Source: an uncultured Acidimicrobiaceae bacterium
GTDB taxonomy: Bacteria > Actinomycetota > Acidimicrobiia > Acidimicrobiales > Ilumatobacteraceae
DNA: 37,462 nucleotides
Reading direction: 5' to 3'
Assembly (NCBI GenBank): GCA_903904615.1
Contig: CAIVDG010000382.1
Coordinates: forward strand, 1-37,462
The position numbers and the translations under genes were made by a program. Within the stretch, counting starts at the first letter, position 1, and each line of letters begins with the position of its first letter. The notes beneath the pieces are model-generated. The model made no database searches. It saw only the letters and a program-made list of their open reading frames with translations, and was not told the DNA's origin. Below are positions 28,471 through 37,462 of this stretch, one piece after another.

Positions 28471-30097
28471 TCGCGTCCCACGCACGCTTGCAGCACCCGA
28501 ACCCACGTGGTCGGCGGAAACAGACGTTGTCATTCTTGGGTCTGGTGCCGCAGGGCTATCGGCTGCATTGGCATTGCGTCCTGTTCGCGAAGTCCTTCTT
28601 GTTACTAAAGACACTCTTGATGCGGGCAGTACCAACTGGGCACAAGGCGGTCTGGCCGCAGTTCTCGACCCAAACGACTCGTTAGAAAATCACGTCTCCG
28701 ACACCTTGGAAGCAGGTGCTGGTCTGTGCGATGAAGACGCAGTACGAACACTGGTCACCGAAGCACCGACAGCGATTCGCTACCTCATGGAATTGGGTGC
28801 CGCATTCGACCCAGGTGAGAGCACCGGTGAAATTGCGCTCACACGAGAAGGCGGTCATTCGCATCGTCGAATTGTGCACGCCGGTGGCGACCAATCGGGC
28901 GCTGAGGTGCAGCGAACATTGGACGAGTCGGTTCGCCTCGCCGGTGTTCAAGTGGTGGAGCGAGCATTCGCATTAGATGTAGTCACCGGTACAACAGCGA
29001 CCGGTGAACGCGCTGTTGCTGGCGTGAAGGTTGCACTGCTAGATCGCAGTGGTGGTGTGCAAAGCGTCGGTGTTGTCTATGCGCGTGCGGTCATTGTTGC
29101 CACGGGCGGTTATGGCCAGGTGTATGCGTCAACGTCTAACCCGCCTGCGGTAACGGGCGATGGGATTGCACTTGCATTACGCGCCGGTGTGGAAGCTGCA
29201 GACCTCGAGTTCATTCAGTTTCATCCCACAGTGTTGTGGAGCGGTTCTGACGCCACTGGTCAACAAGCACTCATCAGCGAAGCGGTTCGTGGTGAAGGCG
29301 CAATTCTTCTCGATGCCGCTGGTCAACGCGTGATGAAGGGTGTGCATCCTCAAGAAGACTTGGCGCCACGTGATGTCGTTGCATCTGCCATCAGCAGGCG
29401 AATGGCGGAGGCGCCAGCGGGTGTGGGGGACCACGTCTACTTAGATGCTCGCCGTATCGAAAACTTTGAAGAACGTTTTCCATCAATTACTGCTTCATGC
29501 AACGCAGCCGGAATCGACCCCACTAGTGAACTCATTCCCGTTGCCCCTGCTGCTCACTATGTGTGTGGTGGAGTGAAGGCATCGCTCAACGGCGAGACAT
29601 CGCTGTTGGGTTTCTTCGTAGTGGGAGAAGCCGCATGCACGGGTGTTCATGGTGCAAACAGGCTTGCATCTAACAGTTTGACCGAAGGTGTGGTGGCAGG
29701 AACCCGTGTTGGTCGTGCACTCAGTTGGGAACTTCCCGCAAAAGTTGCCCACATTGATGAAGACGTCGACGGCGAACTGATTGATTCGTATCACCGTGCA
29801 GCCTTGCGTTCAGCAATGTCTCGTTATGTGGGAGTGTTGCGCACGCCGGAGGGTTTGGAGTCTGCGGCGCGAATTCTCGGAACTCTTGCATCGAATGCGT
29901 CAGCCGACGTGGTTCCCACGCGCAAAGCGTTTGAAGCCACCAACATGCTCACCATTGCTATGGCGGTGGTGGAAGCAGCCCGTACGCGTGAAGAAAGTCG
30001 TGGATGTCATCGTCGTACTGACTTTGATGTTCCGTCAAGCCAATGGTTGCGGCACCTAACCTGTCGAGTTGTGGATGGAAAGGTAGAGGTGAAGTAA
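28457..30097 (+). CDS. nadB: L-aspartate oxidase
   Basis: [70 protein letters not shown] start overlaps the end of nadA. Confidence 0.95.
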   Translation: MSANNRVPRTLAAPEPTWSAETDVVILGSGAAGLSAALALRPVREVLLVTKDTLDAGSTNWAQGGLAAVLDPNDSLENHVSDTLEAGAGLCDEDAVRTLVTEAPTAIRYLMELGAAFDPGESTGEIALTREGGHSHRRIVHAGGDQSGAEVQRTLDESVRLAGVQVVERAFALDVVTGTTATGERAVAGVKVALLDRSGGVQSVGVVYARAVIVATGGYGQVYASTSNPPAVTGDGIALALRAGVEAADLEFIQFHPTVLWSGSDATGQQALISEAVRGEGAILLDAAGQRVMKGVHPQEDLAPRDVVASAISRRMAEAPAGVGDHVYLDARRIENFEERFPSITASCNAAGIDPTSELIPVAPAAHYVCGGVKASLNGETSLLGFFVVGEAACTGVHGANRLASNSLTEGVVAGTRVGRALSWELPAKVAHIDEDVDGELIDSYHRAALRSAMSRYVGVLRTPEGLESAARILGTLASNASADVVPTRKAFEATNMLTIAMAVVEAARTREESRGCHRRTDFDVPSSQWLRHLTCRVVDGKVEVK

Positions 30098-31017
30098 TGG
30101 AACTGCATTCACTGTCTGCCGAGTTGCGTTCTCGATTGCGCACACAAGGTCTTGACTCTGATTATGTTGAACGCGTTATTCGTGACACGATCAGCGAAGA
30201 CTTAGACGGTGGCGTCGATGTCACGTCTGTTGCCACAGTGCCCGTTGAGCAGCGCAGTGTGGTCACATTTGGTTCGCGCGCCACTGGCTGTCTTGCTGGT
30301 CTAGACGTTGCTGCCGCTGTTGTAGAGATGGTGTGTGGTGTATCGGCAAGCTCGTTTGAACGCTTGAAGACCGACGGCGATCGCGTGGTGAAGGGCGACG
30401 TTCTTGCTCGTGTTGAAGCACCCACTCAATACATGCTCACTGCAGAGCGAACGGCACTCAACCTCATGTGTCACTTGTCGGGAATTGCAACAGCCACATC
30501 GCAGTGGGTTGATGCTGTTGCGGGAACAGGTGCAATCATTCGTGACACACGCAAGACCACACCCGGTCTTCGCATTCTGGAAAAGTATGCGGTGCGATGT
30601 GGCGGTGGTCAAAACCATCGCATGAGTCTCAGCGATGCTGCTCTTGTGAAAGACAATCACATTGCAGCAGCAGGAGGGGTAGAGCAGGCGTTCTCAAAGG
30701 TGCGAGAACTTGCGTCGTCTTTACCCATTGAAATCGAGGTGGACACACTTGATCAATTGCGCGTGGCGTTAGATGCCGGTGCAGACGTGGTGTTGTTAGA
30801 CAACATGCCACCATCAGTCATGCGCGAAGCAGTCGCCATTGGTGCGGAACACAAGCGTTCTACTGGTCGCGATGTGCTTCTTGAAGCCAGTGGTGGGCTC
30901 ACATTAAGCAACGCTCGAGATGTTGCGGAAACAGGCGTTCATTTCATCAGCGTGGGTGGGCTCACACACTCGTCACCTATTCTCGACATTGGTCTCGACT
31001 TCGAAACCATCGTCTAG
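30097..31017 (+). CDS. nadC: Nicotinate-nucleotide pyrophosphorylase (carboxylating)
   Basis: LSGIATATSQWVDAV; IRDTRKTTPGLRILEKYAVRCGGGQNHRMSLSDAALVKDNHI. TAATG overlap with nadB. Confidence 0.96.
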   Translation: MELHSLSAELRSRLRTQGLDSDYVERVIRDTISEDLDGGVDVTSVATVPVEQRSVVTFGSRATGCLAGLDVAAAVVEMVCGVSASSFERLKTDGDRVVKGDVLARVEAPTQYMLTAERTALNLMCHLSGIATATSQWVDAVAGTGAIIRDTRKTTPGLRILEKYAVRCGGGQNHRMSLSDAALVKDNHIAAAGGVEQAFSKVRELASSLPIEIEVDTLDQLRVALDAGADVVLLDNMPPSVMREAVAIGAEHKRSTGRDVLLEASGGLTLSNARDVAETGVHFISVGGLTHSSPILDIGLDFETIV

Positions 31018-31032
31018 TTCTGCGGCGTTCTT

Positions 31033-33522
31033 CTAGCGCGGGGTTCGCAAGGTGATTTTCTTGGCGCCGGGCATGGTAAGCGTCACTGTCATGCGGCCGC
31101 GGCGAACATTTTTTGCAACACACGTGTTACGACCAATCTTTCTGCAGATTCTGCCGGCGATCTTGCCAACGGTCACGCGTGAGAGATCTCCATTGGTGAC
31201 CTTCCACGTGACCCGCACCTGAGTGCCACCAGCAACGCGAGTGGTTTTGGCCGAGATAACTGGAGTGGGTTGGGAGCCGTTGTCTCCGCCTGAGTTACCG
31301 CCGCCGCCGGAATTGTTGCCACCACCGGGATTGGTGGTGGTGGTGGTTTCGCCTGGAATTGTGATTGGTTTGTCGGAAAGCGAACGAAATTTGACCAAGG
31401 TGCCATTTGAGTATCCGGTTGTGTTCACGGCGTGTACCCAGCAGTAGTCATCTGAGACAGCGCTCGCAATTGCCGATGTGATCTGACCACCCACGAATGG
31501 AGTTTGTCGCCACGATTTGTCGTAAGAACAGAAGAATCCAATGAAATCAACATTGGATGTATCGATCGGTTGAACGGTGACAGTTGCCGTCGGTACTCCG
31601 TCGACAAGAACAGCGGTGACAGTCGGAGGCACTGGTTTCTGTGAAAGCGTCGTGAAGATGGCGCTTATGGTCCGCGCACCAGCACTGTTTTCCAGTTTGC
31701 TGGTTGCGGTGTATCTGGCACGTGGCAACAACCCACTAATCGTGCAGAGATTGGTGTCCACTGCACAAGCCTGACCATTCGACAATGTGATTGCTCTGGT
31801 TGGGTAGATTGGTGCCCCACCTGTGTCGGTGATTGCGAGCGTAAAGGTTGCAGATGTCGAGGTGCTTGTAGACGTCAGCGTTCCGGTTGGTGGGGTCACG
31901 GGGATTGCCTGTGAACGCGTAGCCGTGCTGACAGAGAAACCTGCGTAGTTCTTGCCGACGGTCAAGATGTCAAGCTCTCGAGCGCGGGGCGCACCACTGA
32001 TGATGCAGAACTTTGCGCGCGCAGAGGCAGTACAACTGTTTGCAGCGCCATTGATGGTGGCAGTAACGGCGACTGATTCGCCGAATCCTGAAGCGGTTGT
32101 CGCAAGTGCATTGGTCCATGACACTTTGATGCGTCCGTCTGGAGTTGAATCGATTGTCAGTGCTTCAGTAGTGACGGAACTTGGCGCGGTGGGAAGTGTT
32201 CGGGCAGGTTTGATAGTGAGGGTTGCAGAGGTAGCGGTAACAGCAGTGACAGTGACTGTGAACAGACCAGATGGGTCGCTCCACGGAGTATTCAGAAGAA
32301 ATCCAAACGAATTCCAACCGGGTGATCCCCACGGAATATCACCCGGAGTGAGGTCACAGAGCCAGGTTGATGTACCAAGGTCAGAGTTCTTCCCCGCTGC
32401 ACTCAACTCGAACTCTTTTGTTGGCGACACTGTTAAGTGGACACCTGACTTTGGAGATGAGTTCTCGCTGAATGCACGGAACTGGAGCCAATAGTCACCC
32501 GGTGAAGTGGAGTCGAGTGAACCGCGTCCATTGATACGAATTCCGCGTAGACCGCCACTGCTGGTGTCGTCGAGAGGGACGAGCGTGTACGACGTAGCGG
32601 TTCCCGTCCAGGTGGTCTGTTGCGACTGTGGCAACCAACCGATGCGAGTCAAGAATTCAGCCCCATAGGAGTATCGGTCAACGCTCCACGCGCTGCCCAT
32701 CGGGTCCGTCTGGTCCCCGTACTCACTCTCATTGCACATGTTGACCAGCGACAGGGTCTCTTTTTGGAAGCAAGTGTTTGCGTGGGGCAGTCCCATGTTG
32801 TGACCGAGCTCGTGGACCATGACCTTGATGTTGATGGCGTTGATCCAGGTCACGAATCCCGGCATGTACCCGAGACCAGCCCACCAGCACCCGGAATTCT
32901 CGGGAAGGATGACCGTGATGTTCGTAGCCCACGTCGTCAGTGCAGCGACCCCAACTGCAGACTTGGCCGCTGTCTCCATCGCCTTGAAGTCACAGTTGGA
33001 CGGCACGGGAATAGTGGTGATTGGAAGTGACCTGATCGAGAGATTTTCGATTCCAGCCGAGGCCGAAGACCACCATGAATCGAGCTGCACGAGAGTGGTC
33101 TGCATCGCGGATTGACGCTCGGCTGGGAAGGGTGCGCCTTCCCATGTGACCGGGACAACCGCAAGGTTTCGCGCCGCGATCGGCGCATAGGTGACAGTGT
33201 TGACTGCAGCAGCTGCTTTGATAGTGGCATCACCGCTTTCGACTGCCTTAACCCCACCGTTCAAGGTGACGCGTGCGCCGAGCGTTGCGGGTGCCGGCTC
33301 GTCAGCGGGCAGTTCGATTTTTGTGACACCAGTATCGAGGACGTATCCCAGTGTGGATGACCCACTCTCATTCGATTCGGTTGTCATGAGCGCACGCACA
33401 ATTCCGGTTGTGGTGGGCTGTTCGAACTTGGTCGGTGCCGATGGTGCGGTGACGACGCTCGACACCACGGGAACGGTGGCCACTGTGACTGCAGTGAGGG
33501 CGTATCGGAGTGCGTTAATCAT
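31033..33522 (-). CDS. Secreted M11/gametolysin-like metalloprotease with Fn3-like repeats and Gly-rich linker
   Basis: Signal peptide MINALRYALTAVTVATVPVVSSVVTA; zinc motif VHELGHNMGLPHANTC; Met-turn candidate TDPMGSAW; linker TTTTNPGGGNNSGGGGNSGGDNG. Confidence 0.82.
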   Translation of the reverse strand: MINALRYALTAVTVATVPVVSSVVTAPSAPTKFEQPTTTGIVRALMTTESNESGSSTLGYVLDTGVTKIELPADEPAPATLGARVTLNGGVKAVESGDATIKAAAAVNTVTYAPIAARNLAVVPVTWEGAPFPAERQSAMQTTLVQLDSWWSSASAGIENLSIRSLPITTIPVPSNCDFKAMETAAKSAVGVAALTTWATNITVILPENSGCWWAGLGYMPGFVTWINAINIKVMVHELGHNMGLPHANTCFQKETLSLVNMCNESEYGDQTDPMGSAWSVDRYSYGAEFLTRIGWLPQSQQTTWTGTATSYTLVPLDDTSSGGLRGIRINGRGSLDSTSPGDYWLQFRAFSENSSPKSGVHLTVSPTKEFELSAAGKNSDLGTSTWLCDLTPGDIPWGSPGWNSFGFLLNTPWSDPSGLFTVTVTAVTATSATLTIKPARTLPTAPSSVTTEALTIDSTPDGRIKVSWTNALATTASGFGESVAVTATINGAANSCTASARAKFCIISGAPRARELDILTVGKNYAGFSVSTATRSQAIPVTPPTGTLTSTSTSTSATFTLAITDTGGAPIYPTRAITLSNGQACAVDTNLCTISGLLPRARYTATSKLENSAGARTISAIFTTLSQKPVPPTVTAVLVDGVPTATVTVQPIDTSNVDFIGFFCSYDKSWRQTPFVGGQITSAIASAVSDDYCWVHAVNTTGYSNGTLVKFRSLSDKPITIPGETTTTTNPGGGNNSGGGGNSGGDNGSQPTPVISAKTTRVAGGTQVRVTWKVTNGDLSRVTVGKIAGRICRKIGRNTCVAKNVRRGRMTVTLTMPGAKKITLRTPR

Positions 33523-33591
33523 GGTGATGATGTCTGATGGATAGTTGCGACACCGCACACACTACTGAGCCTGCGACAGCTCGGTTTCTGG

Positions 33592-34974
33592 TTACAGGGG
33601 GCTGTTTCGTGTGGTCAGCCACTGTGCTTCTTGTTCACCCATTGGTGTTGATGGCGCAGCGTTAGTCATTGGCCATAATTCTTCGCTAATTCTGCGGAAG
33701 TTGCCGCTGGAACCAAGTTGACCGAGTAACGCATACAACCCCAAGTTGATGCGTTGAATAAACACGAATGACTTTGGCACTGTTGCGTATTGGGCAATGG
33801 CAGAGGTGCGGTCGAATGTGTGACGCACAATTGAAGTTGCGTAACCCGTGGTCCATGTCATCATCTTGGACTCGCGTACTGGCTCGTAGAAATGTGCAAA
33901 GTAATCGCCAGCTTCTTCGGTGGTGAATGGTGCATCTTTTTGCAGCATTCCCGCTTCTTCAATAATGCGACGGTAAGACTCCATGTCGTGGTCAAGCACA
34001 GCAGCTTTCACCATGCCTTGGAACATTTCCATTTCTTCAACGGTGAAATGCTTAATGAGGCCGAAGTCGAGGAAGGTAACTTTGCCACCTTTGTGGAAGA
34101 TGTAGTTGCCTGGGTGCGGGTCGCCATTAAAGGCGCGGAAGCGGTACAAGCTGCGAAACACGAAACGGAAGATGGCTTCACCCGCTTTGTCGCGCTCTTC
34201 TTGCGGCCATGTGAGAAGTTCGGCAAATGAATGTCCGCTGACAAGTTCCGTGATGAGAATGCGTGACGTTGAGTAGTTGTGCAGTACGTCGGGCACATGA
34301 ATAAATGGATGGTCGCGATAGAAGTCTGCGAACTGCTGTTGGTTCTGTGCTTCTTTTGTGTAGTCAAGTTCTTCGCGCAGGCGTTCTTTAATCTCGGCAA
34401 CCATGTCTTCGGGGTTCAAGCTCTTGAAGCCAAATGCCAACAGTGTTCCCAGTAGATCTGCAGTACGAAGGTCTGCGTCAATTGCTTCTGCAACGCCAGG
34501 GTATTGCACCTTCACTGCAACTGCTCGCTCACCGTCGGGCGTACGAAGAATCGCGCGGTGCACTTGACCTATGGATGCAGCGGCAATGGGTTCGTCGTCA
34601 AATTCAACGAACACTTCCGAAACTGGTCGGCCCAATTCGCGTTCGATCTCTGCATGCACAAGTTCCACGCTCATTGGTGGAGCATTGGATTGCAATTGGC
34701 CCAAGGCCAGGCGCAACGGTTCAGGTAAGCCATCGTCTAAGTAACTGGCCATTTGGCCCAACTTCATGAGAGCGCCCTTCATGTTGCCCAATTCATCGGC
34801 AACTTGTTGTGCGGTTTTCATCTCGCGTGCACGAGACAACTCTTCTTTCCGCGCCGAACTTGCAAACACTTTGCGTGCCGATGTTCCGGCGTGCGCAAGA
34901 CCAATGCGTGCACCTAAACGCGCAAGACGACTGTTTCGCTTCCAACGTGAACGATTGGCGATGGCCTTCTTCAT
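33592..34974 (-). CDS. ABC1/UbiB-family atypical kinase
   Basis: MKLGQMASYLDD (KxGQ), AAASIGQVHRA, NGDPHPGNYIFHKGGKVTFLDFGLIKHF. Confidence 0.93.
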   Translation of the reverse strand: MKKAIANRSRWKRNSRLARLGARIGLAHAGTSARKVFASSARKEELSRAREMKTAQQVADELGNMKGALMKLGQMASYLDDGLPEPLRLALGQLQSNAPPMSVELVHAEIERELGRPVSEVFVEFDDEPIAAASIGQVHRAILRTPDGERAVAVKVQYPGVAEAIDADLRTADLLGTLLAFGFKSLNPEDMVAEIKERLREELDYTKEAQNQQQFADFYRDHPFIHVPDVLHNYSTSRILITELVSGHSFAELLTWPQEERDKAGEAIFRFVFRSLYRFRAFNGDPHPGNYIFHKGGKVTFLDFGLIKHFTVEEMEMFQGMVKAAVLDHDMESYRRIIEEAGMLQKDAPFTTEEAGDYFAHFYEPVRESKMMTWTTGYATSIVRHTFDRTSAIAQYATVPKSFVFIQRINLGLYALLGQLGSSGNFRRISEELWPMTNAAPSTPMGEQEAQWLTTRNSPL

Positions 34975-35846
34975 GATGACGTCTGATCTGTGTTGTGTTG
35001 TTGCGCCCGCTGATGAACGTTGAGGCATGCGGCAACCAAAAGTGGCACGAATCGATCTGCGTGCGCGTACACGGCATCGTGGTCGGCATCGAGTGTTTGT
35101 ACGAACGCCTGAGGAATGAGATTGGCAACAACGCGCTGTCGGTCCGGACTTACGACGCGATCGTTTGTGGTAACGATGACCGACGTTGGCACGTCAATTG
35201 ATGGCAACCATTGGCGTGAGTCGTAGCGACCAAGAGCTGCTCCGGCTTCAAGAATTTGCCGCCATTCATGACTGGCTACTTGTTGAGCTGCCCATGGTTC
35301 CCATGTCATTGTCTTGCGTGACAAATACAAACGATCGCTCACTGACTCTCGAACAGATGCGGGGGCGACACGCGCAAGAGCACCCACTCCGGCAAGCGCG
35401 GTAAATGCCAACCGCTCTTGGCGAGTGGTGACGAAGTGTCCGGCAGTTGCGGCAAGGACCAACCCGCGCACTCGATGTTCGTGTCGCTTCCACATGAGTT
35501 GAGCGATAGTGCCTCCCATGGAATACCCAACAGGAATAAATGTTGAGATACCGAGTTGATCGGCAAGAACTGCTGCGTCGTCTGCGCAGTCGGACAATTT
35601 AAAGCTCTGCGATGAACGAATTCCGCGGCCATGCCCACGGTGGTCAATAGCAATGACGCGAAAGTGCTTGCCTAATTCTTCGTAACACATGAACCAATTC
35701 AGGTCTGCTGTTGCGGTCCATCCGTGCAGCAGTATGAGAGTTGGTGCACCTTCAGGGCCAGGCACTTCGCGAAAGAACGTGGTACCACGACTGGGAAGTT
35801 CAATCTGACGCCCTGGCGGAAGAGCGGGAACTTGGTGCTCGCTCAG
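34971..35846 (-). CDS. Alpha/beta hydrolase
   Basis: LILLHGW, GYSMGGTIAQLM, DHRGHGRG. N-terminus extends upstream in frame as LSEHQVPALPPGRQIELPSRGTTFFREVPGPEGAPT, with CTG at 35846 as candidate start. ATGA overlap with the ABC1 gene. Confidence 0.85.
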   Translation of the reverse strand: MSEHQVPALPPGRQIELPSRGTTFFREVPGPEGAPTLILLHGWTATADLNWFMCYEELGKHFRVIAIDHRGHGRGIRSSQSFKLSDCADDAAVLADQLGISTFIPVGYSMGGTIAQLMWKRHEHRVRGLVLAATAGHFVTTRQERLAFTALAGVGALARVAPASVRESVSDRLYLSRKTMTWEPWAAQQVASHEWRQILEAGAALGRYDSRQWLPSIDVPTSVIVTTNDRVVSPDRQRVVANLIPQAFVQTLDADHDAVYAHADRFVPLLVAACLNVHQRAQQHNTDQTSS

Positions 35847-36322
35847 TTGTCCACCTTCACGACAGTGACGGAGACCTTTGCGCCATTTTCCAAAGTGATG
35901 GCCACTTTGCTTCCTTCGTTTTGTCCGAGCACGGCAGAACCGATGGGGGAGACGGGACTCATGATTTCTGTTCCGTCACCTGTTCGGCGCTCTTCAATAT
36001 GGCCAATGAGATAGGTCTCGGCATCGTCGGGGCTATCGCCATCGAACAAGATGGTGACGCGAGACAACACGCCAACAACACCCGATGCAGGTGCAGATGC
36101 AATCTCTGCATTCTCCAGAATGTTGATGACCAAGTTCTTGCGGTCGTTGAACATTCCGTACTCGTCTTTTGCGGCGTGGTAGTCGCCGTTCTCGGAGAGG
36201 TCTCCCATTTCGCGAGCGCGACCAATTTTGTCGGCAATCTCGGGAAGAACCGTGTGTTCCAGGTGAGCGACCTCGGCTTCGAGCCGTTTGTAGGTCTCCT
36301 CGGAGAGAAGGTGCTTTGCCAT
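35843..36322 (-). CDS. greA: Transcription elongation factor GreA
   Basis: MAKHLLSEETYKRLEAEVAHLEHTVLPEIADKIGRAREMGDLSENGDYHAAKDEYGMFNDR; the ORF-track N-terminal extension is antisense to leuB. Confidence 0.95.
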   Translation of the reverse strand: MAKHLLSEETYKRLEAEVAHLEHTVLPEIADKIGRAREMGDLSENGDYHAAKDEYGMFNDRKNLVINILENAEIASAPASGVVGVLSRVTILFDGDSPDDAETYLIGHIEERRTGDGTEIMSPVSPIGSAVLGQNEGSKVAITLENGAKVSVTVVKVDN

Positions 36323-36361
36323 GCAGGGAAGGCTATCTGCGCCTTCTAGATTGGTCTCCCT

Positions 36362-37357
36362 ATGGCACATCGCATTGCACTCATTGGCGGAGACGGAATT
36401 GGCCCAGAAGTAACGGCTGAAGCAGTGAAGGTGGTGCGTGCCGCCGGCGTCAAGTTCGACGCCACAGAGTTCGATCTTGGCGGTAGCCGCTACCTGCGCG
36501 ATGGCGAAATTCTGTCCGATGCAACTCTCAACGAGTTGCGCGCATTTGACGCAATCTTGTTGGGCGCTGTCGGAACCCCAGACGTACCCCCCGGAGTTAT
36601 CGAACGCGGACTGTTGCTGAAGATGCGATTTGATCTCGACCTCTATGTGAACCAGCGTCCGTTTGCCGGTACTGCACCAGGTCATGTCACGCCACACGAT
36701 TTTGTTGTGATTCGCGAGAACACCGAAGGTCCATATGTTGGCGAAGGCGGCGTTCTTCGTCGCGGAACCCCACATGAAATTGCAACGCAGGGAAGTGTGA
36801 ACTCTCGTCATGGTGTTGAGCGTTGTATTCGCTACGCGTTTGAATTAGCGGCGAAGCGCACGCGAAAGCACGTCACTTTGGTCCACAAGACAAACGTGCT
36901 CACATTCGCCGGCGACTTATGGCAGCGCGCATTCAATGAGGTTGCTGCGGAATTCCCACAAGTAGACACCGCGTACAACCATGTTGACGCGGCGTGCATC
37001 TATTTCGTTGAAGATCCGCATCGCTACGACGTCATCGTGACCGACAACTTGTTCGGCGACATTCTCACCGACCTCGGCGGTGCGGTCAGTGGTGGAATTG
37101 GGCTTGCGTCATCGGCCAACTTGAACCCCGCTCGCACTGGTCCGTCCATGTTTGAACCGTCTCACGGCTCTGCCCCAGACATCGTCGGCACTGGCAAAGC
37201 GAACCCAACAGCAGCAATTCTCTCGGCTGCGCTCATGCTGGAATTCTTGGGCGAAAACGACGCTGCCGCCCGTATTCGCACTGCTTGCGACGCATTGCCC
37301 ACCGGCTCCACCGTTGAAATCGGAAACGCAATCGCTGCTGCCGTTGCCGCCAACTAA
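36362..37357 (+). CDS. leuB: 3-isopropylmalate dehydrogenase
   Basis: [89 protein letters not shown]. Confidence 0.94.
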   Translation: MAHRIALIGGDGIGPEVTAEAVKVVRAAGVKFDATEFDLGGSRYLRDGEILSDATLNELRAFDAILLGAVGTPDVPPGVIERGLLLKMRFDLDLYVNQRPFAGTAPGHVTPHDFVVIRENTEGPYVGEGGVLRRGTPHEIATQGSVNSRHGVERCIRYAFELAAKRTRKHVTLVHKTNVLTFAGDLWQRAFNEVAAEFPQVDTAYNHVDAACIYFVEDPHRYDVIVTDNLFGDILTDLGGAVSGGIGLASSANLNPARTGPSMFEPSHGSAPDIVGTGKANPTAAILSAALMLEFLGENDAAARIRTACDALPTGSTVEIGNAIAAAVAAN

Positions 37358-37388
37358 TCTCTACACACGTATTCACTGAGGAGCTCAC

Positions 37389-37462
37389 ATGCCCACCCTG
37401 GTCCCAACACCGAAAATCTGGATGAACGGCACTCTTGTCGACTGGGAGAAGGCACAAGTACA
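37389..37462 (+). CDS. ilvE: Branched-chain amino acid aminotransferase, 5' fragment (continues past window end)
   Basis: MPTLVPTPKIWMNGTLVDWEKAQV, IlvE N-terminus; SD-like GAGGAG upstream; directly follows leuB. Confidence 0.8.
   Translation, partial: MPTLVPTPKIWMNGTLVDWEKAQV

Noticed and set aside
35741-36349. 202-aa plus-strand ORF
   Set aside because: Antisense to greA, no recognisable motif.
35843-36811. 322-aa ORF extending greA upstream
   Set aside because: Only the last ~160 aa match GreA; the extension is antisense to leuB. True start placed at 36322.

Overview
Actinobacterial-type window, probably Acidimicrobiia-like (inferred from gene content, not demonstrated). Dense housekeeping genes surround an accessory catabolic block at about 11.9-21.05 kb. 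Housekeeping content: PASTA-domain pseudokinase, SDR, MFS transporter, serA, leuA/ferredoxin/pyrF, a homospermidine synthase-like gene, DEAD-box helicase, leuCD with a divergent IclR regulator, nadABC, a secreted M11-like metalloprotease, ABC1 kinase, alpha/beta hydrolase, greA, leuB and the start of ilvE. The accessory block encodes a RutA/DszA-like flavin monooxygenase, a four-domain rhodanese, a TetR regulator, a YtcJ-like amidohydrolase, an acyl-CoA ligase, two tandem MaoC/NodN-like hotdog proteins and an amidase. It looks like an uncharacterised amide/organosulfur or N-heterocycle degradation system. Signals not covered by the ORF track: (i) a leuA transcription attenuator with leader peptide MTLSSSLLLLM and an intrinsic terminator; (ii) a 49-aa small ORF directly upstream of, and in frame with, the homospermidine synthase, which lacks a canonical start codon; (iii) a second gene (alpha/beta hydrolase) whose N-terminus seems to need a CTG start overlapping the greA stop; (iv) palindromic operators in the leuC/IclR and catabolic divergent promoters; (v) an apparent -1 frameshift at a G5 run at the amidase start. 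No tRNA, rRNA, CRISPR array or transposase was recognised.
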